From Phycisphaerae bacterium (GTDB lineage: Bacteria > Planctomycetota > Phycisphaerae > UBA1845 > Fen-1342), in assembly GCA_017999985.1 (NCBI GenBank), contig JAGNKU010000001.1:487276-551275 (forward strand): a stretch of 64,000 nucleotides of DNA. The letters are read 5' to 3'. How positions within the stretch are numbered: position 1 is the stretch's first letter; each line of letters opens with the position of its first letter. Below, in pieces: positions 24,801 to 34,534 of the stretch. The notes beneath the pieces are model-generated. The model was given only the letters and a program-made list of their open reading frames with translations, made no database searches and had not been told where the DNA came from. The translations under genes were made by a program, and so were the position numbers.

Positions 24801-27800
24801 ATGCCCGCCACGTTGAAGGCTCAGACCGTCGAGGAGCTGACCCGCACGCTGGGTCACGAGATGTTCGCCCGCATGCGCAGCAACAACCCGCGCTGCTACC
24901 ACTTCGCCTGGTGGCAGGAGCGGATGCTGCAGATCTGCATGCAGGACGAGTGGTTCAAGGTCCAGGCGTTCCGCTTCATCGACGTCCTGCCCATGATGCA
25001 GACCGATGTCGATGTCGCCCGGCACCTCAAAGAGTACTTCGTACTCCCGGAACACGTGCGCCATGGCTCCAACGGCCACGAGCAGCACCGCCCGCGCGAC
25101 GATGCCGACGCCGCCCTCCGTGAACTGGAAGCGGTCCCGGCCACCCACGCCCTCACGCAGTGGGTCTCACGCCTCATGAACTTCCGCCGGCTGGACTCGC
25201 TCACCGCGCGCCTCTTCGCGCTGGTGGCGCGCAAAAGTTCCGCACTCATGGCCGGCAGCTTCATCGCCGGCTCCAACATCACCGAGGCCGAACGGGCCAT
25301 CCGCAAACTGCGCGACCGCAAGCTCGCCTTCACGATCGACGTGCTGGGCGAGGCAGCGTTGTCCGCGTCCGAGGCGGAGACTTACCAGCAGACGTATCTC
25401 GATCTGATCGATCAGTTGCCGCGCCGCGCGGCCACCTGGTCGCCCGTGCCGCTTGTAGACGAGGCTGACGGCCAGCCCGTCCCGCGCGTCAACGTGTCGG
25501 TGAAGCTGACCTCGCTGTACCCCGGCTTCGATCCCATCGCGCCCGACGCCGCCAAGGCTCGCGCCAAAGAGCTGCTGCGACCGCTCTTCCGCAAGGCCAT
25601 GCAAGGTGGTGCCCATCTCCATCTCGACATGGAGCATTACGCGATCAAGGACCTGACGCTGGACGTCTACGAAGAGCTTCTCCTCGAGCCCGAGTTCCGC
25701 GACTACCCCCACTTCGGAATCGTCATCCAGGCCTATCTCCGCGACGGGGACAAGGACGCCGACCGCGTGATCGAGTTCGCCCGGCGGCGCGGTACGCCGT
25801 TCTGGGTGCGCCTGGTCAAAGGTGCCTACTGGGACTCCGAGACCGTCTGGGCGGCCCAGCGCCACTGGCCGGTCCCGGTCTGGTGGCAGAAGTGGGAGTC
25901 CGACGCCTGCTACGAGCGCATGACGCAGAAACTGCTGGCCAATTATCAACACACGCGCTGCGCGTTCGCCAGTCACAATATCCGCAGCCTCGCGCACGCC
26001 ATGGCCGTGCGTCAGCTCCTCGAGGTCCCTGGCTGGGCGTTCGAGCTCCAGATGCTTTACGGCATGGGCGACCCGATCAAGGCCGCTGGCGTCGGCCTGG
26101 GCCAGCGCTGCCGCATCTACACCCCCTACGGGAACATGCTTGCGGGCATGGCCTACCTGATCCGGCGACTGCTGGAAAACACCGCCAATGAGTCCTTTCT
26201 GCGCCAATCGGCCAGCGACGACGCCGACGAGGACGCGCTCCTCGAGGATCCCGTGGCCATCGGCCGGCGCACCCCGCCGCCGTCGCGCCCGGTTGTTGTT
26301 CGCTATGAATTCGAGGAACCCATCATGGACCCGTTCGAAAATACGCCCAATGCAGACTTCACCTCGGAAACCAGCCGCCAGCGCATGCAGGCCGGCCTGG
26401 CCCAGGTCCGCGCCGAGCTCGGCCGCGAGTACCCCCTGATGATCGGCGGCCAGCCCGTCACCACCGGCCAGTGGTTCGAGTCGCACAACCCCGCCCGCCC
26501 GAAGGAAGTCGTCGGTCGCATCGCCCAGGCCAATGATGAAATGGTCAACCGCGCCGTCACGGCGGCGGCGGCCGCGCAGCGCGCCTGGCGGCTGGTCCCG
26601 GCGGCTGACCGCGCGGAGCACGTCACGCGCATCGGACAGCAGCTCGAAGCCCGGCGTTTCGAACTCGCGGCCCTCATGGCCATCGAGTGCGGCAAGACCT
26701 GGCGCGAAGCGGACGCCGACGTCTCCGAGGCGATCGACTACTGCACGTACTACGCGCGTGAGATGGTGCGTATCGCCGAGCACCCGCGCCGCCGCGACAT
26801 CGAGGGCGAAACCAACGAGTACTTCTATGCCCCGCGCGGCGTCGTCGCCGTGATCAGCCCGTGGAACTTCCCGCTGGCGCTGCTGGCCAACATGACCGCC
26901 GCCGCCGTCGTGACCGGCAACGCGGTCGTGATGAAACCGGCCAGCGCCGCGGCCACGGTCGCTGCCAGGTTCATGGAAGCCTGCACCGCCGCCGGGCTGC
27001 CCGCCGGCGTGGTCAACTACCTGCCCGGCCCGGGCGTGACCGTCGGCGAAGCCCTGGTGCGCCACCCCGGCGTGGCGATCGTTGCCTTCACCGGTTCGCG
27101 CGCAGTCGGCTGCCGGATCAACCAACTCGCCAGCGCCGCGCCCACGGCGCGCCCTGGCCTCAAGCGGGTCATCGCCGAGATGGGCGGCAAGAATGCGGTC
27201 ATCGTCGACGCGAACGCCGACCTCGACGAAGCGATCAAGGGCATCATCGCGAGTGCCTTCAGCTACGCCGGTCAGAAGTGCTCGGCGGCGTCGCGCGTGA
27301 TCGTGCTCGACGCGCTGCACGATCGCCTGATGGAGCGGCTGATCGAGGCTGCGCGGTCCAAGGGCGTCGGCCCGGCCGAGGAGCCGACCACCGCCATTCC
27401 GCCGGTGATCGACGCGCGCGCCCGCGAGGCGATCCTGAAGTACATCGAAATCGGCCGCCAGGAGGCCACGTGCGTCCTGGCCGTCGATACGCAGCGGCTT
27501 GTCCAGGAGACCGGTGGCTACTACGTCGGCCCGCACATCTTTGACGACGTGCCCCCGACCGCCCGCATTGCCCGCGAGGAGATCTTCGGCCCCGTCCTGT
27601 GCGTGCTCCGGGCCCGCGACTTCGACGACGCCATCCGCATCTTCAACGACTCCGACTACGCCCTCACCGGCGGGGTCTTCTCGCGCAGCCCCGCCAACCT
27701 CGAACGCGCCCGCGCCGAGTGCGAATGCGGCAATCTCTACATCAACCGCCCGATCACCGGCTCCCGGGTCGATCTCCAGCCCTACGGCGGCTTCAAGCTG

Positions 27801-27929
27801 TCGGGCATCGGATCGAAGTTCGGCGGCCCCGACTATCTCATCCAGTACTGCGAACCACGCACGGTCACCGAGAACACCCTGCGCCGCGGCTTCGCCCCCA
27901 GCGAGGAAGTGGTCGAAGCTCTGGGCTGA
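24801..27929 (+). CDS. putA: Bifunctional proline dehydrogenase / L-glutamate gamma-semialdehyde dehydrogenase
   Basis: Oxidises proline to glutamate in two steps, 1042 residues. The first half is the FAD-dependent proline dehydrogenase barrel (VSVKLTSLYPGFDP, DMEHYAIKDLTLDVYEEL, WVRLVKGAYWD, YTPYGNMLAGMAYLIRRLLE). The second half is an aldehyde dehydrogenase with VISPWNFPLAL, EMGGKNA (Glu 793) and the catalytic Cys 827 in YAGQKCSAASR. There is no N-terminal ribbon-helix-helix DNA-binding domain, so this is the catalytic-only form, not a self-repressing PutA. The ATG at 24801 is chosen over an adjacent TTG. The gene stands alone behind its own promoter. Confidence 0.95.
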   Translation: MPATLKAQTVEELTRTLGHEMFARMRSNNPRCYHFAWWQERMLQICMQDEWFKVQAFRFIDVLPMMQTDVDVARHLKEYFVLPEHVRHGSNGHEQHRPRDDADAALRELEAVPATHALTQWVSRLMNFRRLDSLTARLFALVARKSSALMAGSFIAGSNITEAERAIRKLRDRKLAFTIDVLGEAALSASEAETYQQTYLDLIDQLPRRAATWSPVPLVDEADGQPVPRVNVSVKLTSLYPGFDPIAPDAAKARAKELLRPLFRKAMQGGAHLHLDMEHYAIKDLTLDVYEELLLEPEFRDYPHFGIVIQAYLRDGDKDADRVIEFARRRGTPFWVRLVKGAYWDSETVWAAQRHWPVPVWWQKWESDACYERMTQKLLANYQHTRCAFASHNIRSLAHAMAVRQLLEVPGWAFELQMLYGMGDPIKAAGVGLGQRCRIYTPYGNMLAGMAYLIRRLLENTANESFLRQSASDDADEDALLEDPVAIGRRTPPPSRPVVVRYEFEEPIMDPFENTPNADFTSETSRQRMQAGLAQVRAELGREYPLMIGGQPVTTGQWFESHNPARPKEVVGRIAQANDEMVNRAVTAAAAAQRAWRLVPAADRAEHVTRIGQQLEARRFELAALMAIECGKTWREADADVSEAIDYCTYYAREMVRIAEHPRRRDIEGETNEYFYAPRGVVAVISPWNFPLALLANMTAAAVVTGNAVVMKPASAAATVAARFMEACTAAGLPAGVVNYLPGPGVTVGEALVRHPGVAIVAFTGSRAVGCRINQLASAAPTARPGLKRVIAEMGGKNAVIVDANADLDEAIKGIIASAFSYAGQKCSAASRVIVLDALHDRLMERLIEAARSKGVGPAEEPTTAIPPVIDARAREAILKYIEIGRQEATCVLAVDTQRLVQETGGYYVGPHIFDDVPPTARIAREEIFGPVLCVLRARDFDDAIRIFNDSDYALTGGVFSRSPANLERARAECECGNLYINRPITGSRVDLQPYGGFKLSGIGSKFGGPDYLIQYCEPRTVTENTLRRGFAPSEEVVEALG

Positions 27930-27985
27930 CCCGGGAGCGCTGCCTGCGACCCCGGATGTTATTGGACGTGTCCCCGCGTTCAGGG

Positions 27986-28014
27986 TTGCCGACGCACGTG
28001 GCACGGGGAATAAT
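27986..28014 (+). promoter_or_regulatory. Sigma-70-like promoter for the pseudopilin gene
   Basis: TTGCCG (27986-27991), 17-base spacer, AATAAT (28009-28014), about 65 bases before the ATG at 28079. Confidence 0.5.
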
Positions 28015-28078
28015 GCAGGTGCCCGCGGGCCGCGTGTGCTCGCATGGCCTTATCCTACTTGCTCTTCCTGGTGCTGCG

Positions 28079-29086
28079 ATGTCCGGAACCTCAAGCCCCC
28101 GACGACGTTGGGCATTCACGCTCATCGAGTTGCTCACCGTCGTCGCGATCATCTCCCTCCTGATCAGCATCCTGGTCCCGTCGCTGTCCGGTGCCCGCGA
28201 CGCGGCCAAGAACGCCAAGACCAGATCCATCATGAAGGCCGCCGGCGAGGGCCTGGAGCTGTTCCGCAACGAGAATGAGCAGGAACTCCGCGGTAACAAC
28301 TACCCACCTTCGACCCCCGGGGATGACCCGACAGAGAGCGGCAACAACAACAGCCCCGGCAACGAGGAGCTGTGCGGCGCGCAGTGGCTCGTGCGCTACC
28401 TGCTCGGCAAGGACCTGAACGGCTACGTCGCCCGGCGCAACGTGCCCGTGGGCGCGATCGGAACGACGCCGGGCTTTGAGCAGGAAGGCTGGTATGACCC
28501 GAACTCGGCCCTGCCGCGCAGCGGCCCGTACCTGCCGCTCAATTCCGCCATGCTGAAGTCGCCCAAGCAGCTCCCGGGCGCGCCGGCCAGCGCTGACGGC
28601 GACAGCCCGCGCTTCAAGAACCCGGTAATTATCGATAACTGGGATATGCCCATTCTCTACTACGCCGCGAACACGATGTACGGCCAGAACCCCAACGCGA
28701 ACATGACGACGTACCCGGGTGCCAACCCGGACAAGGGCATCTACAGCTACGTGGACAACGCATTCTTCACCGGCCTGTGCACCGAGTCGGGTTGCGCGGC
28801 GGACTACCCGCCGTGGCTCTTCCGGGGTGACGAACACAAGCTCTTCTACCCGGGCGCCTGGACGAGCTCACCGCCCGCAACGCCGGCCGCGTGGGCCAGC
28901 CAGATCGCCGACCCCGCCTACCGGAACTCGTTCCCATACATCATCATGAACAAAGAGGCCTACCAGTCGACCGGCGGGGCGTCGAAAGGCACGGTCATCC
29001 CCTACCGCCGGGATTCGTTCCTGTTGCTCAGCCCGGGCAAGGATGGCCGGTTCGGCACCGACGACGACATCTGGAACTTCAAGTAA
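28079..29086 (+). CDS. Type II secretion / pseudopilin-like protein with prepilin methylation motif
   Basis: A 335-residue secreted or pilus-like protein. The ATG at 28079 gives a short basic leader (SSPRRRWA) followed by FTLIELLTVVAIISLLIS, the prepilin peptidase site and the hydrophobic alpha-helix with the key Glu at position 5. The mature part is long and ends in LLLSPGKDGRFGTDDDIWNF, a G/D-rich loop of the kind that binds calcium in major pseudopilins of the GspG type. In Planctomycetota such proteins are numerous and mostly uncharacterised. An in-frame extension upstream is antisense-shadow-like and was not used. A hairpin follows the gene. Confidence 0.85.
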   Translation: MSGTSSPRRRWAFTLIELLTVVAIISLLISILVPSLSGARDAAKNAKTRSIMKAAGEGLELFRNENEQELRGNNYPPSTPGDDPTESGNNNSPGNEELCGAQWLVRYLLGKDLNGYVARRNVPVGAIGTTPGFEQEGWYDPNSALPRSGPYLPLNSAMLKSPKQLPGAPASADGDSPRFKNPVIIDNWDMPILYYAANTMYGQNPNANMTTYPGANPDKGIYSYVDNAFFTGLCTESGCAADYPPWLFRGDEHKLFYPGAWTSSPPATPAAWASQIADPAYRNSFPYIIMNKEAYQSTGGASKGTVIPYRRDSFLLLSPGKDGRFGTDDDIWNFK

Positions 29087-29122
29087 AGACCGCGCGGCGC
29101 ATTACGTTCCGGGCACGGCGAT

Positions 29123-29149
29123 GGGCCTGCACCCATGCGATGCAGGCCC
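29123..29149 (+). terminator. Hairpin after the pseudopilin gene
   Basis: GGGCCTGCA and TGCAGGCCC form a perfect 9-bp stem around a 9-base loop 37 bases after the stop, followed by GTTGGTTT. Probable terminator. The remaining 290 bases to the next gene show no other clear feature. Confidence 0.6.
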
Positions 29150-29443
29150 GTTGGTTTGCGTCCCGCCCCCGGCCGTCCGGGTCCGCACTGGCATGTGTGG
29201 GCGCGCGGTTTCGCGCCCCTGACCGGTCGCGCACCTGTGACCGTCGGCCGGGGGGTACCTCGGCCGCGCAGGAATTCTCGTTCCAGCGTCACATAACCGT
29301 TGACGTAGAGCATCTCATCTAGGTACCTTAGCGCATGGGTTTGGGTCAGAAGAAGAAGTACGGTCCCCGCGCGGCGTGAGCAGTTCGCCCGACGCCGCTC
29401 GGAGTGACTGTCGTGGCAGGGGAGTTGGAGAGAGGACCGGCAG

Positions 29444-30496
29444 ATGACGATCCGTACGTATGCGCCGGGCGCACTGCGCCGCGTTGTCGGCGCAGGGATG
29501 GTCTGGGGGCTGGTTCTGTTGTATGGCGGGTTCGGCGCCGCGGGCGCAGAACGCTGTGTGCTTGTCGAGGACTTCACGGCGACGTGGTGTGGCCCCTGCC
29601 ACACGGTCAGCACGTGGCTGGCCGAGATGCAGGAGCTCTATCCTGCTACGTTCGCGCTGCTGCAGGAACATGTGAGCAGCACGGACGCCTACGCGATCGC
29701 CTGGGGAAAGTCACGCTTCTTGAGCTACGGCAACGCGTCTTCGATCCCCAATGTCTGGTTCGATGGCACGATCCAGGTGCTCGGCACCAACCCCGGTTAC
29801 GACGGCTACTATGCTGCTTACGCCACGCGCGCCGCGCTGCCGACCGACGTTACCGTTGAGTTGGGCGCGGAGCAGATCGAGGGGCCGACGTTCCGTTTCA
29901 AGGTCCGCGTGGGACTCGAGTCGGGCGGCCAACCGAAGACGGTCCGCGTGTATCTCGTGCGGGCCCTCGACCGCTACCCGAATCCGGCGAATGCGTACGA
30001 CCGCAATTGCCTGATGGAAGCTGCGCCGACCGCCGATGTCGCACTGTCGCCGGGTCACAAGGAAACCATCGAGTCGGTCATGACGTTCGACCCGGCCAGC
30101 TGGACGCGTCAGCCCGACATCCGCGCGTTCGCGTGGGCCCAGGTCCCCGGCGACACCGGCCCCCGCAACGTGTACCAGTCCGTCCGCGCGGCCTGGCCAT
30201 TAACGCCGCTGCCGCCGGATCTCACCCCGGGCGACCTGAATTGCGACGCGGAAGTGGACTTTGACGACATTAATGCGTTCGTGCTCGCCCTGAGCAATCC
30301 GCCGGGGTATCTGGAGTTCTATCCCGACTGCAACATCATGAATGCGGACATCAACGGTGACGGCGTGGTTGATTTCGGCGACATCAATCCGTTTGTCACG
30401 CTGCTGAGCGGCCCGCCGCCGGGTGGCGCGAGTACGACCGCGTTCGTGCACGTCCGCGCCGAGGTGCTCCGCCGGCTCGGAATGGCGGACCGTTAG
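29444..30496 (+). CDS. Secreted thioredoxin-fold protein with dockerin-like C-terminus
   Basis: A 350-residue exported protein. A signal peptide (AGMVWGLVLLYGGFGAAGA) is followed by a thioredoxin-like domain whose active site is WCGPC, with Cys 49 and Cys 52. A beta-rich middle region of about 130 residues comes next. The C-terminus holds two dockerin-type calcium-loop repeats: GDLNCDAEVDFDDINAFV and [18 protein letters not shown]. In Planctomycetota such repeats occur in many secreted proteins and their partners are mostly unknown. GAGAGG precedes the ATG. The 3' end overlaps the convergent oxidoreductase gene by four bases. Confidence 0.85.
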   Translation: MTIRTYAPGALRRVVGAGMVWGLVLLYGGFGAAGAERCVLVEDFTATWCGPCHTVSTWLAEMQELYPATFALLQEHVSSTDAYAIAWGKSRFLSYGNASSIPNVWFDGTIQVLGTNPGYDGYYAAYATRAALPTDVTVELGAEQIEGPTFRFKVRVGLESGGQPKTVRVYLVRALDRYPNPANAYDRNCLMEAAPTADVALSPGHKETIESVMTFDPASWTRQPDIRAFAWAQVPGDTGPRNVYQSVRAAWPLTPLPPDLTPGDLNCDAEVDFDDINAFVLALSNPPGYLEFYPDCNIMNADINGDGVVDFGDINPFVTLLSGPPPGGASTTAFVHVRAEVLRRLGMADR

Positions 30497-31554
30497 ACGC
30501 GCGGCGCAGCGTCCAGCCGCACTTCGCGTCCGCTTTCCGCCGACGCATAGAGTGCTTCCAGCACCCGCGCCACGGTCAGGCTCTGCTCCGCGGGTACGGG
30601 CGACGGGCCACCACTGCGGATGGCCGCGAGAAACGCGTGCAGCTCGCTGCGGTGGCCGTCCGTCCCCAGGCCGCTGACGACTTTCGTGTCGACCAGCGCC
30701 CCCTCCTGCACGTGCGCCAGCCGCAGGTCCGGCCAGCGCACCCCGCCCTCCGTCCCGTGCAGCCAGACGCTGCACAGCTCCGGCTCCGGCATGTTGAGCA
30801 GCCAGCTCACTTCCAGGGAGAGTGCAGCGCCATCCGCGAACCGGATCAGGCCGGCCGCGAAATCTTCCACCTCAAACGCCGCCGGCGCATACGTGCCCCA
30901 TTGGTTGGTCACGTCCGGCCGCCGCCCGAGCTGACACGTCGCCACGCCGCTGACGCTGGCCGGCGTCGGCTGGTCCAGCAGGTGCAGTGCCAGGTCGAGC
31001 ACGTGCACACCCAGATCCATCCCCGGCCCGCGCCCCGCCTGCGCCCGCGTCAGGAAACCCGGTGTCGTGGGCGCAAAACGCCGGCGCAGCCACCACGCCC
31101 GCGTGTAGTACACGTCCCCCAGCCGGCCGGCGTCGATCATCCGCTTGAGCGTGCGGCTGCGCTCTTCGAACCGCAGGTGCTGCGCCGTCATCAGTAGCCG
31201 CCCGCTCCGGTCGCGCGCCGCGATCATCGCCGCGATGTCCGCCGCGCGCACCGCGAGCGGTTTCTCGCACAGGCAGTGCTTGCCGACCTCAAGCGCCGCC
31301 ACCACGCTTTCCCGGTGGAACATGTTCGGTGTCGCGACGATGACCGCGTCGGCCCGTGGCTCGCTGACGGCGTCATTCAATGACTCGTAGACCTTTTTTA
31401 CGCCGAATTGCGCCGCCACCCGCCGGGCCGCTTCCGGCGCGACGTCATACACGCCGACCAGCTCGGCGTCCGGCGACTCCACGCAGTTTTGCACATGCAG
31501 TTGCCCCATGCCCCCGGTGCCGATCACCACCACGCCAATCGGGTCCGACTTCAT
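30493..31554 (-). CDS. Gfo/Idh/MocA-family oxidoreductase
   Basis: A 353-residue NAD(P)-dependent sugar-type oxidoreductase, cytoplasmic. The Rossmann motif is VVVIGTGGMGQLH, followed by ADAVIVATPNMFH, and the family EKPLA motif is in KHCLCEKPLAV. The C-terminal beta-sheet domain includes GPGMDLGVHVLDLALHLL, with the usual Asp and His of the active site. Substrate cannot be read from sequence. It converges with the thioredoxin-dockerin gene and is divergent from sdhC, with no sugar operon around it. Confidence 0.92.
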   Translation of the reverse strand: MKSDPIGVVVIGTGGMGQLHVQNCVESPDAELVGVYDVAPEAARRVAAQFGVKKVYESLNDAVSEPRADAVIVATPNMFHRESVVAALEVGKHCLCEKPLAVRAADIAAMIAARDRSGRLLMTAQHLRFEERSRTLKRMIDAGRLGDVYYTRAWWLRRRFAPTTPGFLTRAQAGRGPGMDLGVHVLDLALHLLDQPTPASVSGVATCQLGRRPDVTNQWGTYAPAAFEVEDFAAGLIRFADGAALSLEVSWLLNMPEPELCSVWLHGTEGGVRWPDLRLAHVQEGALVDTKVVSGLGTDGHRSELHAFLAAIRSGGPSPVPAEQSLTVARVLEALYASAESGREVRLDAAPRV

Positions 31555-31632
31555 TGCGTTTCTCGCCTGCTGCCCAGCGGGAGCGCGACTCTACGGCCCG
31601 CCGTCAGCCCGGGCAAGCGATCGGCCGCCGGG

Positions 31633-31660
31633 TTGCCACGCCGCGGGGCGCATCTATAAT
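31633..31660 (+). promoter_or_regulatory. Strong sigma-70-like promoter for the sdh operon
   Basis: TTGCCA (31633-31638), 16-base spacer and a perfect TATAAT (31655-31660). The predicted leader is about 50 bases before sdhC. Confidence 0.65.
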
Positions 31661-31719
31661 GCCCGTTCCAACTATGTTCACCGTGATCGACCATCCAGTG
31701 GGGGGCTGAGAGGATCGCC

Positions 31720-32469
31720 GTGGCTGACACTGCACCGGGTTTCCTGGACCGCCATCATTTCCTGCTGCGACGCCTGCACTCGTTGTCGGGCATCATTCCG
31801 GTCGGCGCGTTCCTGATCAATCACCTGCTGGCGAACTCGACGGCCTTCCTCGGACAGAAGCACTTCGACCACCACATCGGGATCATCCACGATCTCCCCT
31901 GGCTGGTCGTGATCGAGTTCGTCTTCATCTTCATCCCGATCGCATTCCACGCGATTTACGGCATCCTGATCGCGTGGCAGGGCAAGCTCAACCAGAATCA
32001 GTACCCCTACATGGACAACTGGCGCTACACCCTCCAACGCATCACCGCCTACATCACGATCGTCTTCATCCTCGTCCACCTGGCCCACTTCCGCTTCGCT
32101 TACCTCTTCGGCGGCGAGGAGTACGGCAGTGCCTACCCGGCGTTCTTCGCGTTTACCAAAGCCGGCTTCCAGAATATGTGGCTGCCGTTGTGGACCTGGA
32201 TTGTCCTGTACGCCATCGGCCTGACCGCGGCGGTGTACCACTTCTGCAACGGCATCGTGACCTTCTGCATCACCTGGGGCATCACGGTCGGCGTCACAGC
32301 TCGCCGCAAGATGTCCATGGCCGCCGGCGGTCTCGGTGCGATCCTGATGATCTGGGGCGTGCTGTCGCTGGTCGCGTTCGCGCAAACTCCGAACAAGGAC
32401 TCCGGTCCGCATTCGACCGCGACGTTGCGGGTGGTGGACAGCCAAGCAGCGCTGGTGTCCCGTCCCTGA
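31720..32469 (+). CDS. sdhC: Succinate dehydrogenase cytochrome b558 subunit
   Basis: Membrane anchor of complex II, 249 residues with five helices as in the B. subtilis and Wolinella type, and candidate haem-ligating His in RRLHSLSGIIP, LINHLL, IAFHAIYG, LVHLAHFRF and AVYHFCNG. It passes electrons from succinate to the quinone pool. The GTG start at 31720 has GAGAGG upstream. A hydrophilic tail of about 25 residues follows the last helix. sdhA starts 33 bases downstream. The single-anchor form with two haems fits the SdhA/SdhB types next to it. Confidence 0.92.
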   Translation: MADTAPGFLDRHHFLLRRLHSLSGIIPVGAFLINHLLANSTAFLGQKHFDHHIGIIHDLPWLVVIEFVFIFIPIAFHAIYGILIAWQGKLNQNQYPYMDNWRYTLQRITAYITIVFILVHLAHFRFAYLFGGEEYGSAYPAFFAFTKAGFQNMWLPLWTWIVLYAIGLTAAVYHFCNGIVTFCITWGITVGVTARRKMSMAAGGLGAILMIWGVLSLVAFAQTPNKDSGPHSTATLRVVDSQAALVSRP

Positions 32470-32502
32470 CTGAAGACTGACTACTGATAACCGAGAACTC
32501 TG

Positions 32503-34401
32503 ATGGCCAAACAACGCGTTATCGTCGTCGGCGGCGGCCTCGGGGGCCTCTGGGCCACCTTGCGGCTCGCCGAAGCCGGCGTGCCCGTCGACCTGTTCTC
32601 GCTCTTCCCCGTCAAGCGCTCGCACTCGTGCTGCGCCCAGGGCGGCATCAACGCCGTGCTCGACGTGAAGGGCCAGCATGATTCCATCTGGCAGCACATC
32701 GTCGACACGATCAAGGGCGGCGACTACCTCGCCGACCAACCTCCGATCAAGACCATGTGCGAAGACGCCCCCGGCCTCATCCGCACGTACGATCGCATGG
32801 GCGTTACCTTCAGCCGTACGCCCGAAGGCGTGATGGATCAGCGCCTCTTCGGCGGCGTCAAGAATCGCCGGACGGCGTTCGCCGGCGCGACCACCGGCCA
32901 GCAACTGCTCTACACCTCGGATGAGCAGGTCCGGGCGAAGGAAGCCCTCGGCCTCGTCCAGAAGTACGAGAATTGGGAATTTCTCTCCATCGTTCGCGAC
33001 AGCGACGGCGTCTGCCGCGGCATCGTCGCCCTCGACCTCAACACCATGAAGGTCCAGGCCTTCCGCGCCGACGCCGTCATTCTCGCGACCGGCGGCCTCG
33101 GCCTCATCTTCGGTCGGTCCACGATGTCCACCAACTCGACCGGCTGCGCCGCCTCGCGCGTCTATCAGCAGGGCGCGAAGTTCGCCAACGGCGAGTTCGT
33201 CCAGTTCCACCCCACCGCCATGAAGGGCCACGACAAGCTCCGCCTGATGAGCGAGGCCTGCCGCGGCGAGGGCGGCCGCATGTGGGTGCCGAAGAAAGCC
33301 GGCGACCCGCGCCGCCCGCAGGACATCCCCGAAGCGGAGCGTTTCTACTTCCTCGAAGAGTGGTACCCGACCTACGGCAACACCGTCCCGCGCGACGTCG
33401 CCAGCCGGGCGATCTATCGCCTGACGCGGCACATGGGGCTCGGCGTGGTCGGGTCGTCCGGTGCGCCGGCAGACATCGTTTACCTCGACCTCTCGCACAA
33501 GCCGCGCGAGTTTCTCGAGACCCGCCTCGGCGGCATCCTGGAGATGTACCAGACGTTCAGCGGCGAAGACCCCTTCACCGGCCCGATGAAGGTCTTCCCC
33601 GCCGTCCACTACAGCATGGGTGGCCTCTACGTCACCTTCGCCAAGGACGAGAAGACCGGCGGCATGCAACAGGTCAGCCCGAAGAACCACGCGACCACCA
33701 TCCCCGGCCTCTACGCCGCTGGTGAATGCGACTTCGCGTATCACGGCGCCAACCGCCTCGGCGCGAACTCGCTGCTCAGCGCGTCGTTCAGCGGCCGGGT
33801 CGCCGGCGACGCGGCGGCGGCCTACGTCAAAGGCCTGAAGAAAGGCCGCGCCGACGCCCCCGACGCCGTGTTCGAAGCGGAGCGCAAGCGCCAGGACGAG
33901 ATCAACACGGCCATCATGGGCCGCACGACCGGCGAGAATGCCTTCGCGCTGCACCACGAATTGGGCGAGCTGATGCAGGAGCACGTGTTCGTGGAGCGCG
34001 AGAACGCCGGCTTGGACAAGGCGCTCGCGGGCCTGGCGAAGCTGAAGGAGCGGTCGCAGCGCATCGCCCTCGACGACAGGAGCCCGTGGGCGAACCAGTC
34101 CCTATCCTGGGCCCGCCAGGTGCAGGATATGATCGTACTGGCCGAGGTCATCGCGAAGGGTGCCCGGCTGCGGGATGAATGCCGTGGTTCGCACTACAAG
34201 GCCGAGTTCGAGCTGAAGGTGCCCGAAGGCAAGTTCGCGGGCGACCCCGAGTACGAGGCGTACAAGCAGCGCTGGAAGGCCAGCAACGAGAAGTGGATGA
34301 AGCACACGGTGGCCAGCCACACGCCCGACGGCCCGCAGATCGAGTACATCCCGATCGACGCCAGCGTGATGGCCCCCGAGACGCCGAGAGACTACAGATA
34401 A
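32503..34401 (+). CDS. sdhA: Succinate dehydrogenase flavoprotein subunit
   Basis: Catalytic subunit, 632 residues, oxidises succinate to fumarate with covalently bound FAD. The N-terminal FAD site is VVGGGLGGLWA, the FAD-linking segment is KRSHSCCAQGGINAV (His next to Ser), and the active-site loops are QFHPTAM, EACRGEGG and GLYAAGECDFAYHGANRLGANS. The length and the VHYSMGGLYV block fit the non-proteobacterial three-subunit type. The stop codon is followed at once by a CACAGAG-type repeat and an extra gene before sdhB. Confidence 0.96.
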   Translation: MAKQRVIVVGGGLGGLWATLRLAEAGVPVDLFSLFPVKRSHSCCAQGGINAVLDVKGQHDSIWQHIVDTIKGGDYLADQPPIKTMCEDAPGLIRTYDRMGVTFSRTPEGVMDQRLFGGVKNRRTAFAGATTGQQLLYTSDEQVRAKEALGLVQKYENWEFLSIVRDSDGVCRGIVALDLNTMKVQAFRADAVILATGGLGLIFGRSTMSTNSTGCAASRVYQQGAKFANGEFVQFHPTAMKGHDKLRLMSEACRGEGGRMWVPKKAGDPRRPQDIPEAERFYFLEEWYPTYGNTVPRDVASRAIYRLTRHMGLGVVGSSGAPADIVYLDLSHKPREFLETRLGGILEMYQTFSGEDPFTGPMKVFPAVHYSMGGLYVTFAKDEKTGGMQQVSPKNHATTIPGLYAAGECDFAYHGANRLGANSLLSASFSGRVAGDAAAAYVKGLKKGRADAPDAVFEAERKRQDEINTAIMGRTTGENAFALHHELGELMQEHVFVERENAGLDKALAGLAKLKERSQRIALDDRSPWANQSLSWARQVQDMIVLAEVIAKGARLRDECRGSHYKAEFELKVPEGKFAGDPEYEAYKQRWKASNEKWMKHTVASHTPDGPQIEYIPIDASVMAPETPRDYR

Positions 34402-34440
34402 CCACAGAGACGCAGAGGACACAGAGAAACACAGAGAAAG
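34402..34440. repeat. Left inverted repeat of the sdh cassette (CACAGAG type)
   Basis: Begins on the base after the sdhA stop: CCACAGAGACGCAGAGGACA and so on, a run of CACAGAG/GCAGAG units. Its first 25 bases match the inverted copy at 35018-35042 at 22 of 25 positions. Confidence 0.85.
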
Positions 34441-34534
34441 AACTGTGATGGGGCCGCCAGCAACGGTTCTGGCTGTACTTTGCGAATGAGAGGTACAACC
34501 AGCCCCTGGCAATGGCAGTAGAGTACAACAAGAC

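Noticed and set aside
25167-28004. A 945-residue minus-strand frame over putA
   Set aside because: Antisense shadow of the strongly supported PutA gene.
31678-33984. A 768-residue minus-strand frame over sdhC and sdhA
   Set aside because: Antisense shadow; the plus-strand genes carry all succinate dehydrogenase motifs.
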